64,000 bases of DNA from Amaurobius ferox (GCA_951213105.1 OX578146.1:50499275-50563274); one strand, 5' to 3'. Positions 23,983-35,994 are shown, counted from the stretch's first letter. Notes: generated by a model from the sequence alone, not told the origin. Translations and numbers: made by a program.

Positions 23983-24262
23983 ACAAGACGAACGCAATAT
24001 GACAGTCCTCGATCGGACACATCTAAATTTAGAATAAATATGTAGTTATCTTAATGAAAAATTGTCAACTATTGGTTGTTTTAGTAGGCATATTCCACGA
24101 CTTATAATAGAAACTACATGAGGATTGAATGATAATGTTGCATTTTAAGTCTTTTTCTCCGACCAGTTTTAGAGTTTAGAACTTTCTGCGGGTCAAGCAG
24201 TTGTGATAACCATTACAGCATTTGTGCACTTTTCAAAAATGAATAAAAATATTTCTATTAAC

Positions 24263-24298
24263 AGAAAGCAGACGTGATAACCACTACACTATGGGTAC
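24263..24298 (-). pseudogene. truncated tRNA class R (representative of 12)
   Basis: Only the 5' half survives (D arm and 5' acceptor strand, ~36 nt), joined to AACAG on the low side. Other copies start at 26562, 27377, 30320, 32368, 33183, 34896, 35461, 55497, 57544, 60344 and 63144. The identical breakpoint shows a single truncation later amplified. Confidence 0.75.
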
Positions 24299-24475
24299 AC
24301 ACGCTGTATGGGAATTAATTGAATTTCTTAGCAACGAAATTCATCTTCTTAATAAAAACTAAATGCTATTGCAACGGTTCATTGGATAAATGCTGTGGAA
24401 ATATGCTTATAAAAATATTAAATCTCATGAGACTCTAACATACAACAAAAGATCTCACACATATCTTTGCTTCAT

Positions 24476-24547
24476 GTACCCACCAGGGTTCGAACCTGGG
24501 ACCTTCTGCGTGTTAGGCAGATGTGATAACCACTACACCGTGGGTAC
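24476..24547 (-). tRNA. tRNA-Val(AAC)
   Basis: Consensus apart from one T-loop substitution and a G at the acceptor/D junction. TTTT about 25 nt downstream. Confidence 0.8.
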
Positions 24548-24726
24548 ATGATGTTCATGGAAATAAATGCATTTTTTAACAACGCACTTTATCACCTTTA
24601 TAGAAATTATTTGCATTTGCAACGTTTCCTTGCACAAATGCTGTAGAAATTCTTTTAAAAAAATTATTAAATAACATTAGAGAATCAAATATACAATAAT
24701 AATTCTGACACATATCTTTGATTCAT

Positions 24727-24798
24727 GTACCCAGCATGTTTCGAACCTGGGACCTTCTGCGTGTTAGGCAGACATAATAACCACTACACCATGGGTAC
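24727..24798 (-). tRNA. tRNA-Val(AAC), weak T stem
   Basis: T-stem mismatches (CAGCATG on the plus strand) and an A in the D arm (ATAATAACC). Marks about the left end of the 5,806-bp duplication, whose partner is the gene at 30533. Confidence 0.6.
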
Positions 24799-24977
24799 AC
24801 GAAGTTCATGGAAATAAATGCATTTTTTAAGAACGCACATTATCTCCTTTATAGAAATTAGATGCACTTGCAACGTTTCCATGCATAAATGCTAAAGAAA
24901 TTCTTTTAAATAAATTATAAAATATCATTAGAGAATTAAATATACAACAATAATTCTGACACATATCTTTGAATCAT

Positions 24978-25049
24978 GTACCCACCAGGTTTCGAACCTG
25001 GGACCTTCTGCGTGTAAAGTAGATGTGATAACCTCTACACCATGGGTAC
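24978..25049 (-). tRNA. tRNA-Val(UAC), anticodon-stem mismatch
   Basis: Stem strand TCTAC faces GCAGA with one mismatch. Duplicate copy at 30784. Confidence 0.6.
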
Positions 25050-25709
25050 ACGAGACGAGCTCAAGATGACAGTCCTCGATCGGATACATATAAGTTTAGA
25101 ATAAATATGTAGTTATCTTAATGAAATATTGTCAAATATTGGTTGTTTTGGTAGCCATATTCCACGACTTATAATAGAAACTACATGAGGATTGAACGGT
25201 AATGTTGCACTTTAAGGCTTTTTCTCCCAGCAGTTTTAGAGATTAGAACTTTCTGCGGGTAAAGCAGTTGTGATAACCATTACAGCATTTGTGCACTTTT
25301 CAAAAGTGAATAAAAATATTTCAATTAAAAAACATTACTTTTGGCAATATGTAAATAGAATCAGGAGCTGTAACTGGATAGAATGACCATTGTAGCATAT
25401 ATACGAAACAGTAATTTACATGAGAAGAATGAACTCTCCAATTTCTCCGATATATTGCACCCAACAGTTTCCGAACATGGAACCTACTGCGAATGAAACA
25501 GACGTGATAACCATTGTTCTAATAAAACACTACACCACGGGCAGCCATGCTGAATGGAAAGTAAATGTCCTCCACGGTAATTCCCTAGCAAAAATTAAAC
25601 ACTCCTTCCACAGTGTCCTTGAACAAATATCCTAGAAACACGTATTTAATCAGTATTACATCGGATGGGGAAATATTATACAAAAGAGATTTCTATTCAG
25701 TTATAGTAC

Positions 25710-25781
25710 GTAACCACCAGGTTTCGAACCTGGGACCTTCTGCGTGTGGAGCAGACGTGATAACCACTACACTATGGGTAC
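25710..25781 (-). tRNA. tRNA-Val(CAC), C33
   Basis: Loop TCCACAC carries C at position 33 instead of the near-universal U. Acceptor has one mismatch (GTAACC on the plus strand). Duplicate at 31516 is identical. Confidence 0.6.
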
Positions 25782-25958
25782 ACACGCTGTATGGGAATTA
25801 ATTGAATTTCTTAGCAACGAAATTCATCTCCTTAATAAAAACTAAATGCTATTGCAACGGTTCATTGGATAAATGCTGTGGAAAAATGCTTATAAAAATA
25901 TTAAATCTCATGAGACTCTAACATACAACAAAAGATCTCACACATATCTTAGCTTCAT

Positions 25959-26030
25959 GTTCCCAGCAGGTTTCGAACCTGGGACCTTCTGCATGTTAGG
26001 CAGATGTGATAACCACTACACCATGGGTAC
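25959..26030 (-). tRNA. tRNA-Val(AAC)
   Basis: Loop CTAACAT; one acceptor change. Duplicate at 31765. Confidence 0.75.
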
Positions 26031-26209
26031 ATGATGTTTATGGAAATAAATGCCTTTTTTAACATCGCACTTTATCACCTTTATAGAAATTATATGCACT
26101 TGCAACGTTTCCTTGCACAAATGCTGTAGAAATTCTTTTAAAAAAATTATTAAATAACATTGGAGAATAAAATATACAATATTAAATCTGACACATATCT
26201 TTGATTCAT

Positions 26210-26281
26210 GTACCCACCAGGTTTCGAACCTGGGACCTTCTGCGTGTAAAGCAGATGTGATAACCACTACACCATGGGTAC
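26210..26281 (-). tRNA. tRNA-Val(UAC)
   Basis: Loop TTTACAC in a fully paired TCTGC/GCAGA stem; acceptor, A and B boxes intact. The best class of UAC gene in the array. Confidence 0.88.
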
Positions 26282-26773
26282 ATGAGACGAGCGCAAGATG
26301 ACAGTCCTCGATCGGATACATATCAATTTAGAATAAATATGTAGTTAGCTTAATGAAATATTGTGAATTATTGGTTGTTTTGGTAGGCATATTCCATGAC
26401 TTATATTAGAAACTACATGAGGATTGAACGATAATGTTGCATTTTAAGTCTTTTTCTCCGACCAGTTTTAGAGTTTAGAACTTTCTGCGGGTCAAGCAGT
26501 TGTGATAACCATTACAGCATTTGTGCACTTTTCAAAAATGAATAAAAATATTTCTATTAACAGAAAGCAGACGTGATAACCACTACACTATGGGTACACA
26601 CGCTGTATGGGAATTAATTGAATTTCTTAGCAACGAAATTCATCTCCTTAGTAAAAACTAAATGCTATTGCAACGGTTCTTTGGATAAATGCTGCAGAAA
26701 TATGCTTAAAAAATATTAAATCTCATGAGACTAAAACTTACAATAAAAGTTCTAACACATATCTCTGTTTCAT

Positions 26774-26845
26774 GTACCCACCAGGTTTCGAACGTGGGAC
26801 CTTCTGCGTGTTAGGCAGACGTGATAACCACTACACCATGGGTAC
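26774..26845 (-). tRNA. tRNA-Val(AAC), one T-stem mismatch
   Basis: GAACGTGGG replaces GAACCTGGG on the plus strand. The same change is seen at 27589 and 32580 but is absent from 33395. Confidence 0.75.
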
Positions 26846-27024
26846 ACGAAGTTGATGGAAATAAATGCATTTTTTAAGAAGGCACATTATCTCCTTTATA
26901 GAAATTAGATGCACTTGCAACGTTTCCATGCATAAATGCTAAAGAAATTCTCTTAAATAAATTATTCAATATCATTAGAGAATTAAATATACAACAATAA
27001 TTCTGACACATATCTTTGAATAAT

Positions 27025-27096
27025 GTACCCACCAGGTTTCGACCCTGAGACCTTCTGCGTGTAAAGTAGATGTGATAACCACTACACCATGGGTAC
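27025..27096 (-). tRNA. tRNA-Val(UAC), chimeric at the 815-bp joint
   Basis: Its 3' half and downstream flank (TAATGTACCC, GTAAAGTAG) match the decayed UAC genes such as 27840. Its 5' half and upstream flank (CCACTACACC, ATGAGACG) match the intact UAC gene at 26210. The unequal crossover that made the 815-bp duplication therefore occurred within this tRNA. Confidence 0.65.
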
Positions 27097-27588
27097 ATGA
27101 GACGAGCGCAAGATGACAGTCCTCGATCGGATACATATCAATTTAGAATAAATATGTAGTTAGCTTAATGAAATATTGTGAATTATTGGTTGTTTTGGTA
27201 GGCATATTCCATGACTTATATTAGAAACTACATGAGGATTGAACGATAATGTTGCATTTTAAGTCTTTTTCTCCGACCAGTTTTAGAGTTTAGAACTTTC
27301 TGCGGGTCAAGCAGTTGTGATAACCATTACAGCATTTGTGCACTTTTCAAAAATGAATAAAAATATTTCTATTAACAGAAAGCAGACGTGATAACCACTA
27401 CACTATGGGTACACACGCTGTATGGGAATTAATTGAATTTCTTAGCAACGAAATTCATCTCCTTAGTAAAAACTAAATGCTATTGCAACGGTTCTTTGGA
27501 TAAATGCTGCAGAAATATGCTTAAAAAATATTAAATCTCATGAGACTAAAACTTACAATAAAAGTTCTAACACATATCTCTGTTTCAT

Positions 27589-27660
27589 GTACCCACCAGG
27601 TTTCGAACGTGGGACCTTCTGCGTGTTAGGCAGACGTGATAACCACTACACCATGGGTAC
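27589..27660 (-). tRNA. tRNA-Val(AAC), one T-stem mismatch
   Basis: 815-bp tandem copy of the gene at 26774, carrying the same T-stem change. Confidence 0.75.
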
Positions 27661-27839
27661 ACGAAGTTGATGGAAATAAATGCATTTTTTAAGAAGGCAC
27701 ATTATCTCCTTTATAGAAATTAGATGCACTTGCAACGTTTCCATGCATAAATGCTAAAGAAATTCTTTTAAATAAATTATTCAATATCATTAGAGAATTA
27801 AATATACAACAATAATTCTGACACATATCTTTGAATAAT

Positions 27840-27911
27840 GTACCCACCAGGTTTCGACCCTGAGACCTTCTGCGTGTAAAGTAGATGTGATAACCTGTAC
27901 ACCATGGGTAC
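27840..27911 (-). pseudogene. tRNA-Val(UAC)-like, type b
   Basis: T loop GGTCGAAA in place of GTTCGAAC, a mismatch in the anticodon stem, and CCTGTAC in the D arm. Both internal promoter boxes are weakened. This variant fills a fixed slot in every higher-order unit. Confidence 0.6.
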
Positions 27912-28571
27912 ACGAGACGAGCGCAAGATGACAGTCCTCGATCGGATACATCTAAGTTTAGAATAAATATGTAGTTATCTTAATGAAATATTGTCAAATA
28001 TTGGTTGTTTTGGTAACCATATTCCACGACCTTGAATAGAAACTACATGAGGATTGAACGGTAGTGTTGCAGTTTAAGGCTTTTTCTCCCACCAGTTTTA
28101 GAGTTTAGAACTTTCAGCGGGTTAAGCAGTTGTGATAACCATCACAGCATTTGTGCAGTTTTCAAAAGTGAATAAAATATTTCTATTAACAGAACATAAC
28201 TTCTGGCAAAATGTAAAAAGAATCAGGAGCTGTAACTGTATAGAATGACAATTGTAGTATATGTAGGAAACAGTAAATTACATGAGAAGAATGAAATCAG
28301 ACATTTCTCCGATATATTGCACCCAACAGTTTCCGAACATGGAACCTACTGCGAATGAAACTGAGGTGATAACCATTGTTCTAATAAAACACTACACCAA
28401 GGGCAGCCATGCTGAATGGAAAGTAAATATCCTCCACGGTAATTCTCTAACAAAAATTAAACACACCTTCCACAGTGTCCTTGAACAAATATCCTAGAAA
28501 CACGTATTTAATCAGTATTACATCGGATGGGGAAATATTATACAAAAGAGATTTCTATTCAGTTACATTAC

Positions 28572-28643
28572 GTACCCACCAGGTTTCGAACCTGGAGCCT
28601 TCTGCGTGTGCAGCCGACGTGATAACCACTACACTATGGGTAC
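28572..28643 (-). pseudogene. tRNA-Val(CAC)-like
   Basis: Loop TGCACAC (G33) with a mispaired TCGGC stem. The duplicate at 34378 keeps the ordinary stem, so the changes are private to this copy. Confidence 0.6.
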
Positions 28644-28820
28644 ACACGCTGTATGGGAATTAATTGAATTTCTTAGCAACGAAATTCATCTCCTTAATAA
28701 AAACTAAATGCTATTGCAACGGTTCATTGGATAAATGCTGTGGAAATATGCTTATAAAAATATTAAATCTTATGAGATTAAAACTTACAATAAAAGGTCG
28801 CACACATATCGTTGCTTCAT

Positions 28821-28892
28821 GTACCCACCAAGTTTCGAACCTGGGACCTTCTGCGTGTTAGGCAGATGTGATAACCACTACACCATGTGTAC
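28821..28892 (-). tRNA. tRNA-Val(AAC)
   Basis: Two substitutions: one in the T stem and one in the acceptor (GTACACA). Confidence 0.65.
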
Positions 28893-29070
28893 ACGAAGTT
28901 TGTGGAAATAAATGCATTTTTTATCAACGCACTTTTTCAGCTTTATGGAAATTATATGCACTTGCAACGTTTCCGTGCACAAATGCTGAAGGAATTCTTT
29001 TAAAAAATTATTAAATATCATTAGAGAATAAAATATACAATAATAATTCTGACACATATCTTTGATTCAT

Positions 29071-29142
29071 GTACCCACCAGGTTTCGAACCTGGGACCTT
29101 CTGCGTGTAAAGCAGATGTTATAAACTCTACACCATGGGTAC
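29071..29142 (-). pseudogene. tRNA-Val(UAC)-like, A box altered
   Basis: Carries the ATAAACTCTAC D-arm change of 23911. The surrounding ~280 bp also match, so this is a segmental copy. Confidence 0.6.
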
Positions 29143-29802
29143 ACAAGACGAACGCAATATGACAGTCCTCGATCGGACACATCTAAATTTAGAATAAATA
29201 TGTAGTTATCTTAATGAAAAATTGTCAACTATTGGTTGTTTTAGTAGGCATATTCCACGACTTATAATAGAAACTACATGAGGATTGAATGATAATGTTG
29301 CATTTTAAGTCTTTTTCTCCGACCAGTTTTAGAGTTTAGAACTTTCTGCGGGTCAAGCAGTTGTGATAACCATTACAGCATTTGTGCACTTTTCAAAAGT
29401 GAATAAAAATATTTCAATTAAAAAACATTACTTTTGGCAATATGTAAATAGAATCAGGAGCTGTAACTGGATAGAATGACCATTGTAGCATATATACGAA
29501 ACAGTAATTTACATGAGAAGAATGAACTCTCCAATTTCTCCGATATATTGCACCCAACAGTTTCCGAACATGGAACCTACTGCGAATGTAACAGAGGTGA
29601 TAACCATTGTTCTAATAAAACACTACACCACGGGCAGCCATGCTGAATGGAAGGTAAATGTCCTCCACGGTAATTCCCTAACAAAAATTAAACACTCCTT
29701 CCACAGTGTCCTTGAACAAATATCCTAGAAACACGTATTTAATCAGTATTACATCGGATGGGGAAATATTATACAAAAGAGATTTTTATTCAGTTATATT
29801 AC

Positions 29803-29874
29803 GTACCCACCAGTTTTCGAACCTGGGACCTTCTGCGTGTGGGGCAGACGTGATAACCACTACACTATGGGTAC
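29803..29874 (-). tRNA. tRNA-Val(CAC), C32 C33
   Basis: Loop CCCACAC; otherwise close to consensus with one T-loop change. Confidence 0.6.
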
Positions 29875-30050
29875 ACACGCTGAATGGGAATTAATTGAAT
29901 TTCTTAACAACGAAATTCATCTCCTTAATAAAAATTAAATCAATTGCATCGGTTCTTTGGACAAATGCTATAGATATATGCTGATAAAAATATTAAATCT
30001 CATGAGACTCTAATATACAACAAAAGTTCTCACACATATCTTTGCTTCAT

Positions 30051-30122
30051 GTACCCACCAGGTTTCGAATCTGGGACCTTCTGCGTGTTAGGCAGATTTG
30101 ATAACCACTACCCCATGGGTAC
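30051..30122 (-). tRNA. tRNA-Val(AAC)
   Basis: One T-stem change (GAATCTGGG) and two D-arm changes (TTTGATAACC, TACCCC). Confidence 0.65.
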
Positions 30123-30532
30123 ATGATTTTCATGGAAATAAATGCATTTTTTAACGACGCACTTTATCAACTTTATAGAAATTATATGTACTTGCAACGT
30201 TTCCTTGCACAAATGCTGTAGAAATTCTTTTAAAAAAATTATTAAATAACATTAGAGAATAGATAACCATTACAGCATTTGTGCACTTTTCAAAAATGAA
30301 TAAAAATATTTCTATTAACAGAAAGCAGACGTGATAACCACTACACTATGGGTACATACGCTGTATGGGAAATAATTGAATTTCTTAGCAACGAAATTCA
30401 TCTCCTTAGTAAAAACTAAATGCTATTGCAACGGTTCTTTGGATAAATGCTGCAGAAATATGCTTATAAAAATATTAAATCTCATGAGACTAAAACTTAC
30501 AATAAAAGTTCTCACACATATCCTTGGTTCAT

Positions 30533-30604
30533 GTACCCACCAGGTTTCGAACCTGGGACCTTCTGCGTGTTAGGCAGACGTGATAACCACTACACCATGG
30601 GTAA
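30533..30604 (-). tRNA. tRNA-Val(AAC)
   Basis: One acceptor mismatch (TTACCCA at the 5' end); everything else consensus. Confidence 0.8.
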
Positions 30605-30783
30605 ACAAAGTTCATGGAAATAAATGCATTTTTTAAGAACGCACATTATCTCCTTTATAGAAATTAGATGCACTTGCAACGTTTCCATGCATAAATGGTA
30701 AAGAAATTCTTTTAAATAAATTATTCAATATCATTAGAGAATTAAATATACAACAATATTTCTGACACATATCTTTGAATCAT

Positions 30784-30855
30784 GTACCCACCAGGTTTCG
30801 AACCTGGGACCTTCTGCGTGTAAAGTAGATGTGATAACCTCTACACCATGGGTAC
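30784..30855 (-). tRNA. tRNA-Val(UAC), anticodon-stem mismatch
   Basis: 5,806-bp copy of 24978. Confidence 0.6.
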
Positions 30856-31515
30856 ACGAGACGAGCTCAAGATGACAGTCCTCGATCGGATACATATAAG
30901 TTTAGAATAAATATGTAGTTATCTTAATGAAATATTGTCAAATATTGGTTGTTTTGGTAGCCATATTCCACGACTTATAATAGAAACTACATGAGGATTG
31001 AACGGTAATGTTGCACTTTAAGGCTTTTTCTCCCAGCAGTTTTAGAGATTAGAACTTTCTGCGGGTAAAGCAGTTGTGATAACCATTACAGCATTTGTGC
31101 ACTTTTCAAAAGTGAATAAAAATATTTCAATTAAAAAACATTACTTTTGGCAATATGTAAATAGAATCAGGAGCTGTAACTGGATAGAATGACCATTGTA
31201 GTATATATACGAAACAGTAATTTACATGAGAAGAATGAACTCTCCAATTTCTCCGATATATTGCACCCAACAGTTTCCGAACATGGAACCTACTGCGAAT
31301 GAAACAGACGTGATAACCATTGTTCTAATAAAACACTACACCACGGGCAGCCATGCTGAATGGAAAGTAAATGTCCTCCACGGTAATTCCCTAGCAAAAA
31401 TTAAACACTCCTTCCACAGTGTCCTTGAACAAATATCCTAGAAACACGTATTTAATCAGTATTACATCGGATGGGGAAATATTATACAAAAGAGATTTCT
31501 ATTCAGTTATAGTAC

Positions 31516-31587
31516 GTAACCACCAGGTTTCGAACCTGGGACCTTCTGCGTGTGGAGCAGACGTGATAACCACTACACTATGGGTAC
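31516..31587 (-). tRNA. tRNA-Val(CAC), C33
   Basis: 5,806-bp copy of 25710, sharing its acceptor mismatch. Confidence 0.6.
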
Positions 31588-31764
31588 ACACGCTGTATGG
31601 GAATTAATTGAATTTCTTAGCAACGAAATTCATCTCCTTAATAAAAACTAAATGCTATTGCAACGGTTCATTGGATAAATGCTGTGGAAAAATGCTTATA
31701 AAAATATTAAATCTCATGAGACTCTAACATACAACAAAAGATCTCACACATATCTTAGCTTCAT

Positions 31765-31836
31765 GTTCCCAGCAGGTTTCGAACCTGGGACCTTCTGCAT
31801 GTTAGGCAGATGTGATAACCACTACACCATGGGTAC
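31765..31836 (-). tRNA. tRNA-Val(AAC)
   Basis: 5,806-bp copy of 25959. Confidence 0.75.
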
Positions 31837-32015
31837 ATGATGTTTATGGAAATAAATGCCTTTTTTAACATCGCACTTTATCACCTTTATAGAAATTATA
31901 TGCACTTGCAACGTTTCCTTGCACAAATGCTGTAGAAATTCTTTTAAAAAAATTATTAAATAACATTGGAGAATAAAATATACAATATTAAATCTGACAC
32001 ATATCTTTGATTCAT

Positions 32016-32087
32016 GTACCCACCAGGTTTCGAACCTGGGACCTTCTGCGTGTAAAGCAGATGTGATAACCACTACACCATGGGTAC
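32016..32087 (-). tRNA. tRNA-Val(UAC)
   Basis: 5,806-bp copy of 26210; fully paired. Confidence 0.88.
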
Positions 32088-32579
32088 ATGAGACGAGCGC
32101 AAGATGACAGTCCTCGATCGGATACATATCAATTTAGAATAAATATGTAGTTAGCTTAATGAAATATTGTGAATTATTGGTTGTTTTGGTAGGCATATTC
32201 CATGACTTATATTAGAAACTACATGAGGATTGAACGATAATGTTGCATTTTAAGTCTTTTTCTCCGACCAGTTTTAGAGTTTAGAACTTTCTGCGGGTCA
32301 AGCAGTTGTGATAACCATTACAGCATTTGTGCACTTTTCAAAAATGAATAAAAATATTTCTATTAACAGAAAGCAGACGTGATAACCACTACACTATGGG
32401 TACACACGCTGTATGGGAATTAATTGAATTTCTTAGCAACGAAATTCATCTCCTTAGTAAAAACTAAATGCTATTGCAACGGTTCTTTGGATAAATGCTG
32501 CAGAAATATGCTTAAAAAATATTAAATCTCATGAGACTAAAACTTACAATAAAAGTTCTAACACATATCTCTGTTTCAT

Positions 32580-32651
32580 GTACCCACCAGGTTTCGAACG
32601 TGGGACCTTCTGCGTGTTAGGCAGACGTGATAACCACTACACCATGGGTAC
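32580..32651 (-). tRNA. tRNA-Val(AAC), one T-stem mismatch
   Basis: 5,806-bp copy of 26774. Confidence 0.75.
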
Positions 32652-32830
32652 ACGAAGTTGATGGAAATAAATGCATTTTTTAAGAAGGCACATTATCTCC
32701 TTTATAGAAATTAGATGCACTTGCAACGTTTCCATGCATAAATGCTAAAGAAATTCTTTTAAATAAATTATTCAATATCATTAGAGAATTAAATATACAA
32801 CAATAATTCTGACACATATCTTTGAATAAT

Positions 32831-32902
32831 GTACCCACCAGGTTTCGACCCTGAGACCTTCTGCGTGTAAAGTAGATGTGATAACCACTACACCATGGGT
32901 AC
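32831..32902 (-). tRNA. tRNA-Val(UAC), chimeric
   Basis: 5,806-bp copy of the chimera at 27025, so the 815-bp event preceded the 5,806-bp one. Confidence 0.65.
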
Positions 32903-33394
32903 ATGAGACGAGCGCAAGATGACAGTCCTCGATCGGATACATATCAATTTAGAATAAATATGTAGTTAGCTTAATGAAATATTGTGAATTATTGGTTGTT
33001 TTGGTAGGCATATTCCATGACTTATATTAGAAACTACATGAGGATTGAACGATAATGTTGCATTTTAAGTCTTTTTCTCCGACCAGTTTTAGAGTTTAGA
33101 ACTTTCTGCGGGTCAAGCAGTTGTGATAACCATTACAGCATTTGTGCACTTTTCAAAAATGAATAAAAATATTTCTATTAACAGAAAGCAGACGTGATAA
33201 CCACTACACTATGGGTACACACGCTGTATGGGAATTAATTGAATTTCTTAGCAACGAAATTCATCTCCTTAGTAAAAACTAAATGCTATTGCAACGGTTC
33301 TTTGGATAAATGCTGCAGAAATATGCTTAAAAAATATTAAATCTCATGAGACTAAAACTTACAATAAAAGTTCTCACACATATCTTTGTTTCAT

Positions 33395-33466
33395 GTACCC
33401 ACCAGGTTTCGAACCTGGGACCTTCTGCGTGTTAGGCAGACGTGATAACCACTACACCATGGGTAC
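33395..33466 (-). tRNA. tRNA-Val(AAC), consensus
   Basis: No mismatch in any stem; lacks the T-stem change of its partner at 27589. Confidence 0.92.
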
Positions 33467-33645
33467 ACGAAGTTGATGGAAATAAATGCATTTTTTAAGA
33501 AGGCACATTATCTCCTTTATAGAAATTAGATGCACTTGCAACGTTTCCATGCATAAATGCTAAAGAAATTCTTTTAAATAAATTATTCAATATCATTAGA
33601 GAATTAAATATACAACAATAATTCTGACACATATCTTTGAATAAT

Positions 33646-33717
33646 GTACCCACCAGGTTTCGACCCTGGGACCTTCTGCGTGTAAAGTAGATGTGATAAC
33701 CTGTACACCATGGGTAC
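33646..33717 (-). pseudogene. tRNA-Val(UAC)-like, type b
   Basis: Partner of 27840 with the T stem reading CCTGGG rather than CCTGAG on the plus strand. Confidence 0.6.
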
Positions 33718-34377
33718 ACGAGACGAGCGCAAGATGACAGTCCTCGATCGGATACATCTAAGTTTAGAATAAATATGTAGTTATCTTAATGAAATATTGT
33801 CAAATATTGGTTGTTTTGGTAACCATATTCCACGACCTAGAATAGAAACTACATGAGGATTGAACGGTAGTGTTGCAGTTTAAGGCTTTTTCTCCCACCA
33901 GTTTTAGAGTTTAGAACTTTCAGCGGGTTAAGCAGTTGTGATAACCATCACAGCATTTGTGCAGTTTTCAAAAGTGAATAAAATATTTCTATTAACAGAA
34001 CATAACTTCTGGCAAAATGTAAAAAGAATCAGGAGCTGTAACTTTATAGAATGACAATTGTAGTATATATACGAAACAGTAAATTACATGAGAAGAATGA
34101 AATCACACATTTCTCCGATATATTGTACCCAACAGTTTCCGAACATGGAGCCTTCTGCGAATGAAACAGAGGTGATAACCATTGTTCTAATAAAACACTA
34201 CACCACGGGCAGCCATGCTGAATGGAAGGTAAATGTCCTCCACGGTAATTCTCTAACAAAAATTAAACACACCTTCAACAGTGTTCTTGAACAAATATCC
34301 TAGAAACACGTATTTAATCAGTATTACATCGGATGGGGAAATATTATACAAAAGAGATTTCTATTCAGTTACATTAC

Positions 34378-34449
34378 GTACCCACCAGGTTTCGAACCTG
34401 GGACCTTCTGCGTGTGGAGCAGACGTGATAACCACTACACTATGGGTTC
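34378..34449 (-). tRNA. tRNA-Val(CAC), C33
   Basis: TCCACAC loop and paired stems except the second acceptor base (GGGTTC on the plus strand). Confidence 0.65.
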
Positions 34450-34626
34450 ACACGCTGTATGGGAATTAATTGAATTTCTTAGCAACGAAATTCATCTCCT
34501 TAATAAAAACTAAATGCTATTGCAACGGTTCATTGGATAAATGCTGTGGAAATATGCTTATAAAAATATTAAATCTCATGAGACTCTAACATACAACAAA
34601 AGATCTCACACATATCTTAGCTTCAT

Positions 34627-34698
34627 GTACCCACCAGGTTTCGAACCTGGGACCTTCTGCGTGTTAGGCAGATGTGATAACCTCTACACCGTGGGTAC
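34627..34698 (-). tRNA. tRNA-Val(AAC)
   Basis: Changes in the D stem (CCTCTAC) and the acceptor/D junction (CCGTGGG). Confidence 0.7.
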
Positions 34699-35108
34699 AT
34701 GATGTTTATGGAAATAAATGCATTTTTTAACAACGCACTTTATCACCTTTATAGAAATTATATGCACTTGCAACGTTTCCTTGCACAAATGCTGTAGAAA
34801 TTCTTTTAAAAAAATTATTAAATAACATTAGAGAATAGATAAACATTACAGCATTTGTGCACTTTTCAAAAATGAATAAAAATATTTCTATTAACAGAAA
34901 GCAGACGTGATAACCACTACACTATGGGTACATACGCTGTATGGGAATTAATTGAATTTCTTAGCAACGAAATTCATCTCCTTAATAAAAACTAAATGCT
35001 ATTGCAACGGTTCATTGGATAAATGCTGTGGAAATATGCTTATAAAAATATTAAATCTCATGAGACTCTAACATACAACAAAAGATCTCACACATATCTT
35101 AGCTTCAT

Positions 35109-35180
35109 GTACCCACCAGGTTTCGAACCTGGGACCTTCTGCGTGTTAGGCAGATGCGATAACCACTACACCATGGGTAC
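35109..35180 (-). tRNA. tRNA-Val(AAC)
   Basis: One substitution only (ATGCGATAACC); last full gene before the Polinton. Confidence 0.85.
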
Positions 35181-35655
35181 ATGAGACGAGCGCAAGATGA
35201 CAGTCCTCGATTGGATACATATAAACTTAGAATAAATATGTAGTTAGCTTAATGAAATATTGTGAAATATTGGTTGTTTTGGTAGGCATATTCCATGACT
35301 TATAATAGAAACTACATGAGGATTGAACGATAATGTTGCATTTTAAGTCTTTTTCTCCGACCAGTTTTAGAGTTTTGAACTTTCTGCGGATCAAGCAGTT
35401 GTGATAACCATTACAGCATTTGTGCACTTTTCAAAAATGAATAAAAATATTTCTATTAACAGAAAGCAGACGTGATAACCACTACACTATGGGTACATAC
35501 GCTGTATGGGAATTAATTGAATTTCTTAGCAACGAAATTCATCTCCTTAATAAAAACTAAATGCTATTGCAACGGTTCATTGGATAAATGCTGTGGAAAT
35601 ATGCTTATAAAAATATTAAATCTCATGAGACTCTAACATACAACAAAAGATCTGA

Positions 35656-35661
35656 CACATA
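35656..35661. repeat. target-site duplication CACATA, left
   Basis: Six bases immediately before the Polinton tip, identical to those after the right tip. Uninterrupted array spacers read CACACATATCTTAGC here, which confirms the empty-site sequence. Confidence 0.95.
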
Positions 35662-35938
35662 AGTAGTATCTAAAACACCTTACGAGCGCACATGTACTTT
35701 ATACACTAAAAACTATATTTTATAGCTTATTTTTATCTTTTTTATATAAAAAAAAGGTATCGATCCATTATAATATTAAAAACATGATTTTATATCAAAA
35801 TAAGGCCTTTTTTACATTTAGACCAAATTTTAACTTTTTTTTTAGATAAATGCGTGAAAAAAGAGATCAAAGATAGGCTGCCCCATTATGGGGCTACATA
35901 GGTAAATAACGGTGAAATTAAATAAAATGCGTGAAAAA

Positions 35939-35970
35939 AAGAGGACTTCTAAATGAATAGAAGTCCTCTA
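35939..35970. other. TIR stem-loop 1, left copy
   Basis: AGAGGACTTCTA pairs with TAGAAGTCCTCT around a 6-nt loop. In the right TIR the stem ends TTCC/GGAA, a T-A to C-G compensatory change, and the loop differs. Confidence 0.8.
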
Positions 35971-35994
35971 AAAAAAGATATTAAAAAATATAAT

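Larger units (their letters stand above)
24727..28980. repeat. segmental duplication, copy 1 (5,806-bp offset)
   Basis: Ten consecutive tRNA copies from 24727 to 28821 recur at 30533 to 34627 with an exact offset of 5,806 bp. Long stretches, for example 25,100-27,560, look identical by eye. It includes an 815-bp tandem duplication (about 26,282-27,096 and 27,097-27,911). Confidence 0.9.
30533..34786. repeat. segmental duplication, copy 2 (5,806-bp offset)
   Basis: Partner of 24,727-28,980. A few private differences occur near 28,030/33,840, around the AAC gene at 33395 and in the gene at 34378. The near-identity points to a recent event. Confidence 0.9.
20900..35661 (-). repeat. tRNA-Val gene array, left part
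   Basis: About 36 full-length and many partial tRNA-Val copies, all on the minus strand, spaced near 250 bp. The spacers are themselves homologous (landmarks: AATAAATGCATTTTTTAA, ATGCACTTGCAACGTTTCC, GACGAGCGCAAGATGACAG). The left margin (20,900-23,000) is the most diverged and the interior is nearly homogeneous, as expected if unequal exchange homogenises the interior and leaves old copies at the edge. Many genes have a TTTT run 25-45 nt downstream. Confidence 0.95.
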
